A stretch of DNA of 64,000 bases, taken from positions 310,001-374,000 of the forward strand of contig CAVPQK010000024.1 in NCBI GenBank assembly GCA_963707465.1. The letters are read 5' to 3'. Made by a program: the position numbers and the translations under genes. This DNA comes from Bog-159 sp963707465 (GTDB lineage Bacteria; Acidobacteriota; Terriglobia; Bryobacterales; Bryobacteraceae). Shown piece by piece: positions 26,069 to 33,447 of the stretch. Each line of letters begins with the position of its first letter. Within the stretch, counting starts at the first letter, position 1. The notes beneath the pieces were generated by a model that did no database searches, had not been told where the DNA came from, and was given only the letters and a program-made list of their open reading frames with translations.

Positions 26069-26440
26069 ATGCTGAAAACGGTTGGAGTTGCCACTCTGGC
26101 ACTGGCAGGGTTGATGGCGGTCGCCAGCCCGAAGGCGGACGCGGCGGTGCGGTTCGGAATCGGGGTTGGAGTACCGGCTTACACTTACCCATACGCGAAC
26201 CCGTATGTTTACCCATACGGTTATCCGCCCCCGGCATATGGACCTTACGCTTACGGTTACCCGTCCGTTGGTCCGACGATTGGGTTGGGCTTCGGCTACG
26301 GCGGCTGGGGCTACGGCGGTTACGGCCGCGGCGGCTACGGTTATCGTGGTGGTGGGGTATATCGCGGCGGCGGCCATGTGAGCGGAGGTGTTCGCGGAGG
26401 CGGTTTCCATGGCGGCGGTCACGGTGGTGGCCGGCGGTAA
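26069..26440 (+). CDS. Secreted Gly/Tyr-rich small protein
   Basis: A 123-aa protein: signal peptide (MLKTVGVATLALAGLMAVAS, cleavage near ADA), then a Tyr/Pro-rich section with repeated PY units (YTYPYANPYVYPYGYPPP), a Gly/Tyr section (GYGGWGYGGYGRGGYG) and a Gly/His/Arg tail (GGGFHGGGHGGGRR). Such low-complexity exported proteins are common in soil bacteria; function unknown. The composition suggests an extended, possibly metal- or surface-binding peptide. A strong ribosome site (GGAGGTAGAGAG) precedes the ATG. Confidence 0.75.
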   Translation: MLKTVGVATLALAGLMAVASPKADAAVRFGIGVGVPAYTYPYANPYVYPYGYPPPAYGPYAYGYPSVGPTIGLGFGYGGWGYGGYGRGGYGYRGGGVYRGGGHVSGGVRGGGFHGGGHGGGRR

Positions 26441-26470
26441 ATAGCGCCCTGTGCCAGCCCCCTATCGGCT

Positions 26471-26497
26471 CTGCGGGCGCGCTCAAGGCGCCCGCAG
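26471..26497 (+). terminator. GC-rich hairpin downstream of Gly/Tyr-rich gene
   Basis: A perfect 10-bp inverted repeat (CTGCGGGCGC / GCGCCCGCAG) around a 7-base loop, 30 bp after the stop of the small secreted gene. There is no T-run, so it may be a rho-independent-like stop or only an RNA-stabilising hairpin. Confidence 0.4.
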
Positions 26498-26560
26498 CGA
26501 TCCGCCAGCTCAGGCAAAGAATCCCGGATCTCCAAGCTGCTAACGTGGAGATCGAGGTGA

Positions 26561-28141
26561 GTGTCGCTGCCGATTTCGTCTAATCCCGTATCAGCCAGCC
26601 TCTGGCGGCCGTTACGCGCATCGACTTTCCGCAATCTGCTCACCGCCAACGTGGTCTCGGATGTCGGCGCATTCATGCAAAGCGTGGGCGCCGCCTGGTT
26701 GATGGTGTCGCTCAACGGCGGGCCGATGCTCGTGGCGCTCACACAAACGGCTTCCGCACTGCCATTCTTCGTCCTCGCCCTGCCAGCAGGAGCGATTGGC
26801 GACATTGTCGATCGCCGCAGAATCATCCTGTGCACGGAAACATGGATGACGGTCGTGGCCCTGGTCATCGCTCTAATCACGATCGGCAACATAATGTCAC
26901 CCGTGCTGCTCCTCATACTGACCTTTGCTTTATCGGCGGGGGACGCATTCGAATCGCCCAGTTGGCGGGCGATTTTACCCGAGCTGGTTGAAAAGGAGGA
27001 CCTCGCGGCGGCCTCGGCCCTTAACGGCATCGAGTTCAATTTCGCACGGGCGGTCGGGCCGGCACTCGGGGGCGCAGTTGTCGCATTTGCAGGTGTGGGA
27101 GCGGCGTTCCTGATCAATACGTTTTCGTTTCTCGGCGTGATCCTCGTGGTGGCCCGCTGGAGGAGGCCCGCGATCAAGCGCACCACACCTCCTGAGACCG
27201 TTGCCGGGGCGACGCGCGCGGCGATCCGATACGTGCGTTACGCGCCGGGAGTCCTCAGAATATTGGTGCGGGCGGGGGCGGCTATGTTCTTTGCGAGCGG
27301 CCTTCTGGCGCTGCTGCCTTCCGTCGCTCACCGCATCACCGGCGGTCCGTTAGGATACGGTGTGTTGCTCGGGGCCTTCGGTGGTGGGGCGGTGCTGGGC
27401 GCGCTGGCGATGCAGCGCGCGCGGGCCCGCTGGTCCGCCGATGTGGTCGTATCGGCCGGCATTGCGATCTTCGGCTTCGTGACAATTACCGCGGGCACGA
27501 TCCGTCCCATAGCGGCGCTCAGCGCCGTCATGCTGGTTGGCGGGGCGGCATGGGTGTCTTTCATGTCGCTTTTCAATGTTCAGGTTCTGAACCAGGCGCC
27601 GGACTGGGTGCGAGCCCGAGTGCTTGCCGTTTCGATGCTGGTGTTCCAGGGCGCGGTGGCCGGAGGGAGCGCCACCTGGGGTGCAGTGGCAGCCCATATA
27701 GGCGTAAGCAGGGCGTTGCTTTGGGCCGGCGTGGGAGGAATCTTGTCAGTGGTACTGGGTTTGTTTTTTCGGCTTTCCGATGCCACGGTGGATTTGACCC
27801 CTTGGAACCACTGGCGCACGCCTATAGTTGGCGTCGATGTCGAATCGGGCGGCCCGATCCTCGTGACTGTTCAATACGACGTCGTTCCCGAGCGGGCGGT
27901 GGAGTTCATCGAGGCCATGCGCCAATACGAACGCGTACGGCGCCGCGACGGCGCGTCGCGATGGGGAATTTGTCGAGACCTCGAAAATCCACAGCGTTAC
28001 CTTGAAACATTTGTGGTGAGTTCGTGGGCCGAACACCTTCGTCAGCATGACCGCATCACTCGGGCCGATGGCCAGATCGAAGCACGGCTTCGCCGCTGTA
28101 CCAGCGGTGCGCCCAACGTTAGACACCTCCTCTACCTATAG
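26561..28141 (+). CDS. MFS exporter (MFS_3/EntS-like) with C-terminal extra domain
   Basis: A 526-aa protein. Residues about 15-410 form a 12-helix major facilitator of the MFS_3 (enterobactin-exporter-like) type: FRNLLTANVVSDVGAFMQSVGAAWLM at the start, PAGAIGDIVDRRR after helix 2, and the SWRAILPELVEKEDLAAASALNGIEFNFARAVGPALGG region typical of the family (described here by its parts). About 105 further residues (GGPILVTVQYDVVPERAVEFIEAM ... FVVSSWAEHLRQHDRIT) look like an antibiotic-biosynthesis-monooxygenase/dimeric alpha-beta-barrel domain. Exported substrate unknown. The GTG start at 26561 follows a weak GGAG-type site. Confidence 0.85.
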   Translation: MSLPISSNPVSASLWRPLRASTFRNLLTANVVSDVGAFMQSVGAAWLMVSLNGGPMLVALTQTASALPFFVLALPAGAIGDIVDRRRIILCTETWMTVVALVIALITIGNIMSPVLLLILTFALSAGDAFESPSWRAILPELVEKEDLAAASALNGIEFNFARAVGPALGGAVVAFAGVGAAFLINTFSFLGVILVVARWRRPAIKRTTPPETVAGATRAAIRYVRYAPGVLRILVRAGAAMFFASGLLALLPSVAHRITGGPLGYGVLLGAFGGGAVLGALAMQRARARWSADVVVSAGIAIFGFVTITAGTIRPIAALSAVMLVGGAAWVSFMSLFNVQVLNQAPDWVRARVLAVSMLVFQGAVAGGSATWGAVAAHIGVSRALLWAGVGGILSVVLGLFFRLSDATVDLTPWNHWRTPIVGVDVESGGPILVTVQYDVVPERAVEFIEAMRQYERVRRRDGASRWGICRDLENPQRYLETFVVSSWAEHLRQHDRITRADGQIEARLRRCTSGAPNVRHLLYL

Positions 28142-28213
28142 GGCCTATCAGCCGCTAAGATCCCAACGGCTCGGAGCACAACCCAGCAAAAACACCACAC
28201 GACGTCTTTCGCC

Positions 28214-28840
28214 TCACTCTTCCGGTTTTCGAATCGGCGCATTCGATGTCAAACTTCGCAAATCCACAAAGTCGCTGCGTACTGTTTCGATTTCGCGGCT
28301 GTATTGTTCGGCGTTTCCATAGTCGAAGAAATGCGTATAGCGGGAGTGGGGCGAGCGAATCCGGTGCGCGTGCTTGATCGGGCACCAGTGCTGTTCGGTG
28401 CGCGCCGCCACCTCGGTGGCGTAGGCGAAGAGGCCATTGGCGTACGAGCAGTAGACGCAATTCAGACGTTCCAGCAGGTTCAAATACTTGAGCTGGCCGC
28501 GATCGAATACCAGATAGTCGCCGCGCTTGACCTTGGGAATACCATAGACCGGAAAGCAAATGGCTTGGTAAATCCACAAGAACAGATCGAGCAGGCTGAA
28601 CGGAATGATGCCGGCGTAAATCACCGGGGCAGTGGCGAAGGCGAGAAGCCGGGAATGCAAAATGTACGGCACGAGCGCGTGCCTAAGGTCCCGATGATGG
28701 GAAAGAGCCTCCTGTTCAAACCTGGCTTTGCCGTTGGCCCAGGAGTAGCGAAAGGCGTGTTCCTGCCCCTCGAGAGCGGTGTGGAGTTCTTTTTCCAGGA
28801 TCTTAATGCGCTGCAGCAGGTCGTCTTGAACATGAGCCAT
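28214..28840 (-). CDS. Conserved membrane protein of unknown function
   Basis: A 208-aa protein starting MAHVQDDLLQRIKILEKELH, a predicted coiled-coil helix. It then has SRLLAFATAPVIYAGIIPFSLLDLFLWIYQ, which is one or two membrane spans, and a distinctive LLERLNCVYCSYANGLFAYATEVAART segment with a CxxC pair next to the membrane. The C-terminal part contains WCPIKHAHRI and HSRYTHFFDYG. I recall close relatives in Proteobacteria and Acidobacteriota annotated only as hypothetical, so it is probably a real conserved family. The CVYC and WCPIKH residues suggest a metal or redox site; this is inference. It is divergent from the next gene. Confidence 0.75.
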   Translation of the reverse strand: MAHVQDDLLQRIKILEKELHTALEGQEHAFRYSWANGKARFEQEALSHHRDLRHALVPYILHSRLLAFATAPVIYAGIIPFSLLDLFLWIYQAICFPVYGIPKVKRGDYLVFDRGQLKYLNLLERLNCVYCSYANGLFAYATEVAARTEQHWCPIKHAHRIRSPHSRYTHFFDYGNAEQYSREIETVRSDFVDLRSLTSNAPIRKPEE

Positions 28841-29022
28841 TGGTATACCTTGTCCCCCCGGCACCGCATTGCGCGCATGGCGCGGGCAACTGTACCGTCG
28901 AACAATTATCCCTTATCTGGCGGCGGAGCCCCGCCGCGCTTGACTTTGTATTCGGCCTCTTGAGTGGCGACACGATCATCGGCGCGACCTGCTACCATTG
29001 CATGGCAGCCGGAAGTACAATT

Positions 29023-29337
29023 ATGCGCTGGTACCACTACGTGGCCTACTTCTTCGGGGGCGCGTTCCTGGCGAACAGCCTGCCCCATCTCGGTAATGGG
29101 ATCTCGGGGCATGCCTTCCAGAGCCCCTTCGCCTCACCACCCGGTGAAGGCTTGTCCTCCGCGATCGTCAATGTCCTTTGGGGCCTCTTTAACCTTGCGG
29201 TCGGGTATCTCCTGGTCTGTCGCGTCGGCAACTTCAATCTGCGCAAGACCCAGCACGTAGTCGTCCTTGGGGCGGGCATCCTGATCATGTCGCTCATGCT
29301 TGCGCACGGCTTCGGACGGTTCCACGGGGGGCTGTAA
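29023..29337 (+). CDS. Small membrane protein of unknown function
   Basis: A 104-aa protein with three hydrophobic segments: HYVAYFFGGAFLANSLPHLGNG, VNVLWGLFNLAVGYLLVCRVG and VVVLGAGILIMSLMLAHGFGRF (each given only in part). The start is ATG at 29023, after GGAAG; an in-frame ATG at 29002 is an alternative. The SLPHLGNGISGHAFQSPFASPPG loop is a pattern I associate with a conserved hypothetical family. Function unknown. It is convergent with the CPxCG gene 29 bp downstream. Confidence 0.65.
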   Translation: MRWYHYVAYFFGGAFLANSLPHLGNGISGHAFQSPFASPPGEGLSSAIVNVLWGLFNLAVGYLLVCRVGNFNLRKTQHVVVLGAGILIMSLMLAHGFGRFHGGL

Positions 29338-29366
29338 GCCTGTCTTGCTAGTGGTCCAGGCTTGGA

Positions 29367-29543
29367 CTACGCAAGAGCTTTGGCTTCAAACTCGCACACC
29401 GCATCATCCTCAACTGTGTAGCGCACTTCGATCGGATGGCAGCAAACCTCGCAGTCTTCCACGTAGATCTGGCCTCTTACCGAGGTATCCAACACCACCG
29501 ATATCTGCTCCCAGCAATATGGGCATGCAAAGAAATACTCCAT
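29367..29543 (-). CDS. CPxCG-motif cysteine-rich protein
   Basis: A 58-aa protein of the small 'CPXCG motif-containing cysteine-rich' family. It has FACPYCWEQISVVLD at the N-terminus and YVEDCEVCCHPIEVRYTVE in the middle, which gives two CxxC pairs that can bind one zinc, with Cys-Pro-Tyr-Cys-Trp in place of CPxCG. Function is unknown; it is a zinc-ribbon type. The ATG at 29543 gives the normal family length, while the longer open frame adds unlikely residues. It is 96 bp downstream of the pseudokinase gene on the same strand. Confidence 0.85.
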   Translation of the reverse strand: MEYFFACPYCWEQISVVLDTSVRGQIYVEDCEVCCHPIEVRYTVEDDAVCEFEAKALA

Positions 29544-29639
29544 CCCACCCAGAATATCGTGGTGGATAAGGGCCTGGCGGTATAGGAACCGGCTGCCGCC
29601 ATCCGCCGCCGGCATCACTCAGTGGGAGGCGCGTCCGGC

Positions 29640-30809
29640 CTATTCGTCGTAGTTCTGGACGTAGGTGTCCCGCGGCAGGCCCCGGCCACGCGCGGCCCGC
29701 TGGAGCCGGATAGCCTCTTCACGACTCATGCCCCGGCCCAAGGCCACCAAATAATAAGCATGGCTTGCTTTCGGCTTAAAGAGCGCCGCGTGCATGTCGG
29801 GCCATCGCGCATTGATCTGTTGCACTCTGTTCTCTGCCATAGCGGACGAGTAATAGGTGAACGCGATCACACGCCAATTCCCGGATGATGTGGCCGTCAA
29901 CGTGTTCGCAGCAGGCGGCGCCATTGGATTCGGGGCCGGGGAATTGGCACCGGGAGTGGCGGCCATAGCCGGCGGAGTTTCGGCCTTGTGGCGCAGCCCG
30001 AAAGCCACGATTGAGATGAGCAGGATCGCGATGGCGGCGAGAATCCACTTCGGCGAGTCGTGCGAACCCGGCTCCGGAGTTGCGCGAACACGCGGTGCGG
30101 GCATCCGCGGCGCAGGTACGGGCGTGGCAATGGCCGGAATTTTGGGCGCGGCGGGCGCCGGTTCAATTACCTTCGCGAGCTCCACCAAGGTCCACCGCTG
30201 ACGCGGCTCCGTGGCGGTGGCATGCTTTACGAAAATTGCGAAAGGCTCGTCCAGCGGCTCCGGAGATCGCATGGCGCGCAACAATTCCCCCAATTGCCGC
30301 ACATCTTCCAATGGGCCCTGCAGGTCGCTGGATTCGGCGAGACCGTCAGTGGCAAGCTTTACGGTGTCGCCCACCGCCGCGACGTGGCCGGCGTCCAAGG
30401 CGCCGTATACCATCCCCTGCCCATGCAGGTATCGCAGGGCGGCGAGCCCGGCTTCTAATACGCCGCGCGCTTCGCTCTCGCTGAGCGGCCCGTTCCGGAG
30501 AGCCGAAGATAGCATCTCCTCCGGGTATTCGAAAACCGCGTAGATGTACTCCGTGCCGTCCAGCACCGCGTGGCCCACATCCTGCAAACGGAGCAGGTTC
30601 TCGTGCCGCAAATGCCGCGACCGCTGCCACGCGGCGAACCGACGCCCGGCCCCGCTGCTTTGCTCAGGGATGAGTTTCATCAGCAGCCGCTCGCCGGTGT
30701 TGGTGACGACGGAGAAGAACGTCCCGGCGTGGTCTTGCCGGACGCGGTTCTCGAGTGTATAAGCGCCGCCCACGGACGCACCCTTCCGCAATTCGTGGAA
30801 ATCAGACAT
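29640..30809 (-). CDS. Pseudokinase-transmembrane-SPOR domain protein
   Basis: About 389 aa. Residues 1-210 have a Ser/Thr protein kinase-like fold: a nucleotide-binding start (KGASVGGAYTLENRV), the Lys of LLMKLIPE, and YLHGQGMVYGALDAGHV in the catalytic-loop position. The HRD Asp is lost (YGALDA) and the DFG motif reads TDG, so it should be catalytically dead. After a Pro/Ala-rich linker comes one transmembrane helix (WILAAIAILLISIVAFGL, about 256-275) and, at about 310-389, a SPOR domain (WRVIAFTYYSSAMAENRVQQI), which binds denuded septal peptidoglycan. The kinase-like part is cytoplasmic and the SPOR part periplasmic. It is divergent from the bactofilin gene. ATG 30821 is an alternative start. 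Confidence 0.8.
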   Translation of the reverse strand: MSDFHELRKGASVGGAYTLENRVRQDHAGTFFSVVTNTGERLLMKLIPEQSSGAGRRFAAWQRSRHLRHENLLRLQDVGHAVLDGTEYIYAVFEYPEEMLSSALRNGPLSESEARGVLEAGLAALRYLHGQGMVYGALDAGHVAAVGDTVKLATDGLAESSDLQGPLEDVRQLGELLRAMRSPEPLDEPFAIFVKHATATEPRQRWTLVELAKVIEPAPAAPKIPAIATPVPAPRMPAPRVRATPEPGSHDSPKWILAAIAILLISIVAFGLRHKAETPPAMAATPGANSPAPNPMAPPAANTLTATSSGNWRVIAFTYYSSAMAENRVQQINARWPDMHAALFKPKASHAYYLVALGRGMSREEAIRLQRAARGRGLPRDTYVQNYDE

Positions 30810-31019
30810 AGAGGTTCCCATGCGTTTCCGGGTTATTTTTCTCGCGCGTCTGTCGGCATCTTTAGCCAGTGATCCACCGAGGGCCAGGTAAAACTTACCC
30901 GGCCAGTGGTCCCAATTGCTCATTTCATCGGCAAAACCCGGTTGGCCCTGAGAGTGCAGCGCGTCAAGTTCCAAACTTCCGTTCGTGCATTCATAAATCA
31001 AGCAGGGAGAAATGGTCTT

Positions 31020-31529
31020 GTGTGGAATAAACAAAAAGACGAATCAGGGGCCGAACCACAACCGGAATTAAGCCGCGACAATGCGCCCCAGCCCTTAGCA
31101 CCGCCGATCCCCGCGCCGGCGCCGACGAGCGTGGCGGCGCCGTCACCTACGGCGGCGATCGGGCCTTCCATGTACATCAAAGGCGAGATCCGCTTGCGAG
31201 AAGAATTGCTGGTGGACGGTGACGTAGAGGGGCAGCTTGAGTCGGAAAGCCTGCTGACAGTGGGCCCGAATGGGAAGGTCCGGGCTAACATCAAAGCGCG
31301 TGAGGTAGTCATCTTCGGCAGCGTGCATGGCGACGTGGAGGTTACACAGAAGATCGCGATACGCGGGCAGGGCAGCCTGATTGGGAACATCAAAACCTGC
31401 GGCATCAGCATCGACGATGGCGCGTACTTCAAGGGCAGCGTCGACATTCTGCGCTCTGATGCGGCGGTGAGGACGAAGCCGGCGCCAGTCGCGGAGCCTA
31501 CCGCCGAGGCGCAGGTTGCCGCCCGGTGA
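31020..31529 (+). CDS. Bactofilin
   Basis: A 169-aa polymerising cytoskeletal protein (bactofilin, DUF583). It has a Pro/Ala-rich N-terminal tail (about 1-45), then a beta-helical core: IKGEIRLREELLVDGDVEGQLES, VGPNGKVRANIKAREVVIFGSVHGDVE and IRGQGSLIGNIKTCGISIDDGAYFKGSVD, with the six-residue-step pattern of the family; the C-terminal tail is again Pro/Ala-rich. Bactofilins form membrane-associated filaments involved in cell shape and peptidoglycan enzyme placement. The start is GTG at 31020 (MWNKQKDE), with AGGGAGA about 10 bp upstream. It is divergent from the SPOR pseudokinase gene, which suggests a shared morphogenetic role. Confidence 0.9.
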   Translation: MWNKQKDESGAEPQPELSRDNAPQPLAPPIPAPAPTSVAAPSPTAAIGPSMYIKGEIRLREELLVDGDVEGQLESESLLTVGPNGKVRANIKAREVVIFGSVHGDVEVTQKIAIRGQGSLIGNIKTCGISIDDGAYFKGSVDILRSDAAVRTKPAPVAEPTAEAQVAAR

Positions 31530-31735
31530 GCTGAAGGTGGAGGCGGCGCCCGCACGTTCCCCCGCGGCCAGCGGTTTCCTGTAAAATCAAAGACCATGGC
31601 CGTTGGGACCACAAGGATTCCGCCGGTGCCGCACCCGCCGCTTGCGCCGATTGGCACGGGCAGCATATCCGAAGGGTGGAAGGCGCCGGATACGAGCCTC
31701 CGACAACTCATGGAACCAAATTTAAGGAGACCACT

Positions 31736-32959
31736 ATGGCAGGCAATCGAGGAGTTGCATATGTAAGTCCGGGAAAGGTGGAAGTCAAATCCATCGAATA
31801 TCCGAAGTTGAAGATGCCCAAGAGCGAGTCCGACCCGTTCGGCGGCAAAGACGCTCCACACGGAGTGATTCTGAAGATCGTGACGACCAACATCTGCGGA
31901 TCGGATCAGCATATGGTTCGGGGGCGGACCACCGCGCCGCCAGGGTTGATCCTGGGTCACGAGATTACGGGCGAGATCATCGAAAAGGGCAGCGACGTCG
32001 AGATGCTGAACCTGGGCGACCTGGTCACCGTACCGTTTAACATCGCTTGCGGCCGCTGCCGCAATTGCCGCGAAGGGAAGACCGGGATCTGCCTCACCGT
32101 GAATCCGGCCCGCCCGGGCGCGGCGTACGGCTACGTAGATATGGGTGGTTGGGTGGGTGGCCAGGCTGAATATTTGCTGGCGCCTTACGCCGACTTCAAC
32201 CTGATTAAGTTCCCGGATAAAGCAAAAGCCATGGCGAAGATCAAGGATCTGACGCTGCTGTCCGACATCTTCCCCACCGGCTACCACGGCGCTATTCAGG
32301 CTGGCGTCACCACCGGATCGATCGTCTACGTAGCGGGAGCCGGCCCCGTGGGCCTGGCTTGCGCAGCTTCCTGCCATCTGCTGGGTGCAGCCGTGGTCAT
32401 TGTCGGGGACATGATTCCGGAGCGCCTGGCGCAGGCCAAGAGCTTTGGCTGCGAGACCATCGATCTCCGCGGTGAGGCTTCGCTGGCGGATCAGATCGCT
32501 CAGATCACGGGTGAGCCGCTGGTGGACTCCGCCATCGATTGTGTGGGCTTCGAAGCCCGAGGACACGGCAGCGCGGCCAGCGTGGAACAGCCGGCGACCG
32601 TGCTCAATTCGATCATGGAGGTCACCCGCGCAGGTGGATCGCTCGGTATCCCGGGATTGTATGTGACCGGCGACCCGGGCGGTGTGGATGCGGCGGCCAA
32701 GGTCGGCTCCCTTAGCATTCGCATCGGACTCGGCTGGGCCAAATCGCATTCGTTTCACACCGGCCAGTGCCCGGTGCTGCGCTACAATCGTCAGCTAATG
32801 CAAGCGATCCTGCACGACAAGATCCAGATCGCGAAAGCCGTGAATGCCACCGTGATATCGCTTGACGAAGCGCCAGAGGGCTACCAGGATTTCGATCATG
32901 GCGCCGCCAAGAAATTCGTTATCGACCCGCACGGGGTGGCACGAAAAGCCGCTGCCTGA
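31736..32959 (+). CDS. fdhA: Glutathione-independent formaldehyde dehydrogenase
   Basis: A 407-aa zinc-dependent medium-chain dehydrogenase. Catalytic-zinc region: NICGSDQHMVRGRT (Cys about 54) and GHEITGEII; structural zinc: CGRCRNCREGKTGIC (about 104-118); NAD-binding: VYVAGAGPVGLACAASCHLLG. The long insert and the C-terminal QLMQAILHDKIQIAKAVNAT pattern match the glutathione-independent FdhA/formaldehyde dismutase group, which oxidises free formaldehyde to formate with tightly bound NAD. An excellent ribosome site (AAGGAG, 7 bp) fixes the ATG at 31736. It could detoxify formaldehyde from oxidative demethylation, but no such gene is adjacent. It is 54 bp before the GlcG-like gene. Confidence 0.93.
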   Translation: MAGNRGVAYVSPGKVEVKSIEYPKLKMPKSESDPFGGKDAPHGVILKIVTTNICGSDQHMVRGRTTAPPGLILGHEITGEIIEKGSDVEMLNLGDLVTVPFNIACGRCRNCREGKTGICLTVNPARPGAAYGYVDMGGWVGGQAEYLLAPYADFNLIKFPDKAKAMAKIKDLTLLSDIFPTGYHGAIQAGVTTGSIVYVAGAGPVGLACAASCHLLGAAVVIVGDMIPERLAQAKSFGCETIDLRGEASLADQIAQITGEPLVDSAIDCVGFEARGHGSAASVEQPATVLNSIMEVTRAGGSLGIPGLYVTGDPGGVDAAAKVGSLSIRIGLGWAKSHSFHTGQCPVLRYNRQLMQAILHDKIQIAKAVNATVISLDEAPEGYQDFDHGAAKKFVIDPHGVARKAAA

Positions 32960-33013
32960 GCGGATGCAGTCGTTGGAAACCTATTTAGTAGAGCTTCATC
33001 GGGAGAAAAACAG

Positions 33014-33409
33014 ATGATTACGTTAGCAGACGCACGCAGAGTGATCGCAGCAGCCGAAAAGAAAGCCGTAGAAATCGGGCAGCCGATGAACGTCGCCGTG
33101 GCAGACGAAGGTGGCAACCTCGTGGCGCACATACGGATGGACGGGGCCTGGATCGGCAGCATCGATATATCCCAGAAGAAGGCTTACACGTCCCGTGCCT
33201 TCGACATTTCTACGAAAGACCTGGCGGCGCATTCCCAGTCCGGCAATCAGTTCTTCGGAATCCACGCCTCCAATGACGGCAAGATCATGATTTTCGCCGG
33301 CGGCATTCCCCTGAAAAAAGATGGGAAAGTCGTTGGCGCGATCGGCGTGAGCGGCGGGTCGGGAGATCAGGATCATGCCGTGGCCGAGGCGGGTGCGGCT
33401 GCGTTCTAG
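33014..33409 (+). CDS. GlcG/HbpS-family haem-binding-like protein
   Basis: A 131-aa protein of the GlcG/HbpS (DUF336) family. It has the typical helix-strand layout: ADARRVIAAAEKKAVEIGQPMNVAVADEGGNLVAHIRMDGA (in parts), SQKKAYTSRAFDIST, then GGIPLKKDGKVVGAIGVSGGSGDQDHAVAEAG, the most conserved C-terminal stretch. HbpS of Streptomyces senses haem and redox stress; others accompany dehydrogenase genes with unknown roles. No signal peptide is present, so it is cytoplasmic. It lies downstream of fdhA on the same strand and is probably co-transcribed with it. Confidence 0.88.
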   Translation: MITLADARRVIAAAEKKAVEIGQPMNVAVADEGGNLVAHIRMDGAWIGSIDISQKKAYTSRAFDISTKDLAAHSQSGNQFFGIHASNDGKIMIFAGGIPLKKDGKVVGAIGVSGGSGDQDHAVAEAGAAAF

Positions 33410-33447
33410 CCCATCCCATCCCTAGTCGCGGTGCGGAGGACCATGTT

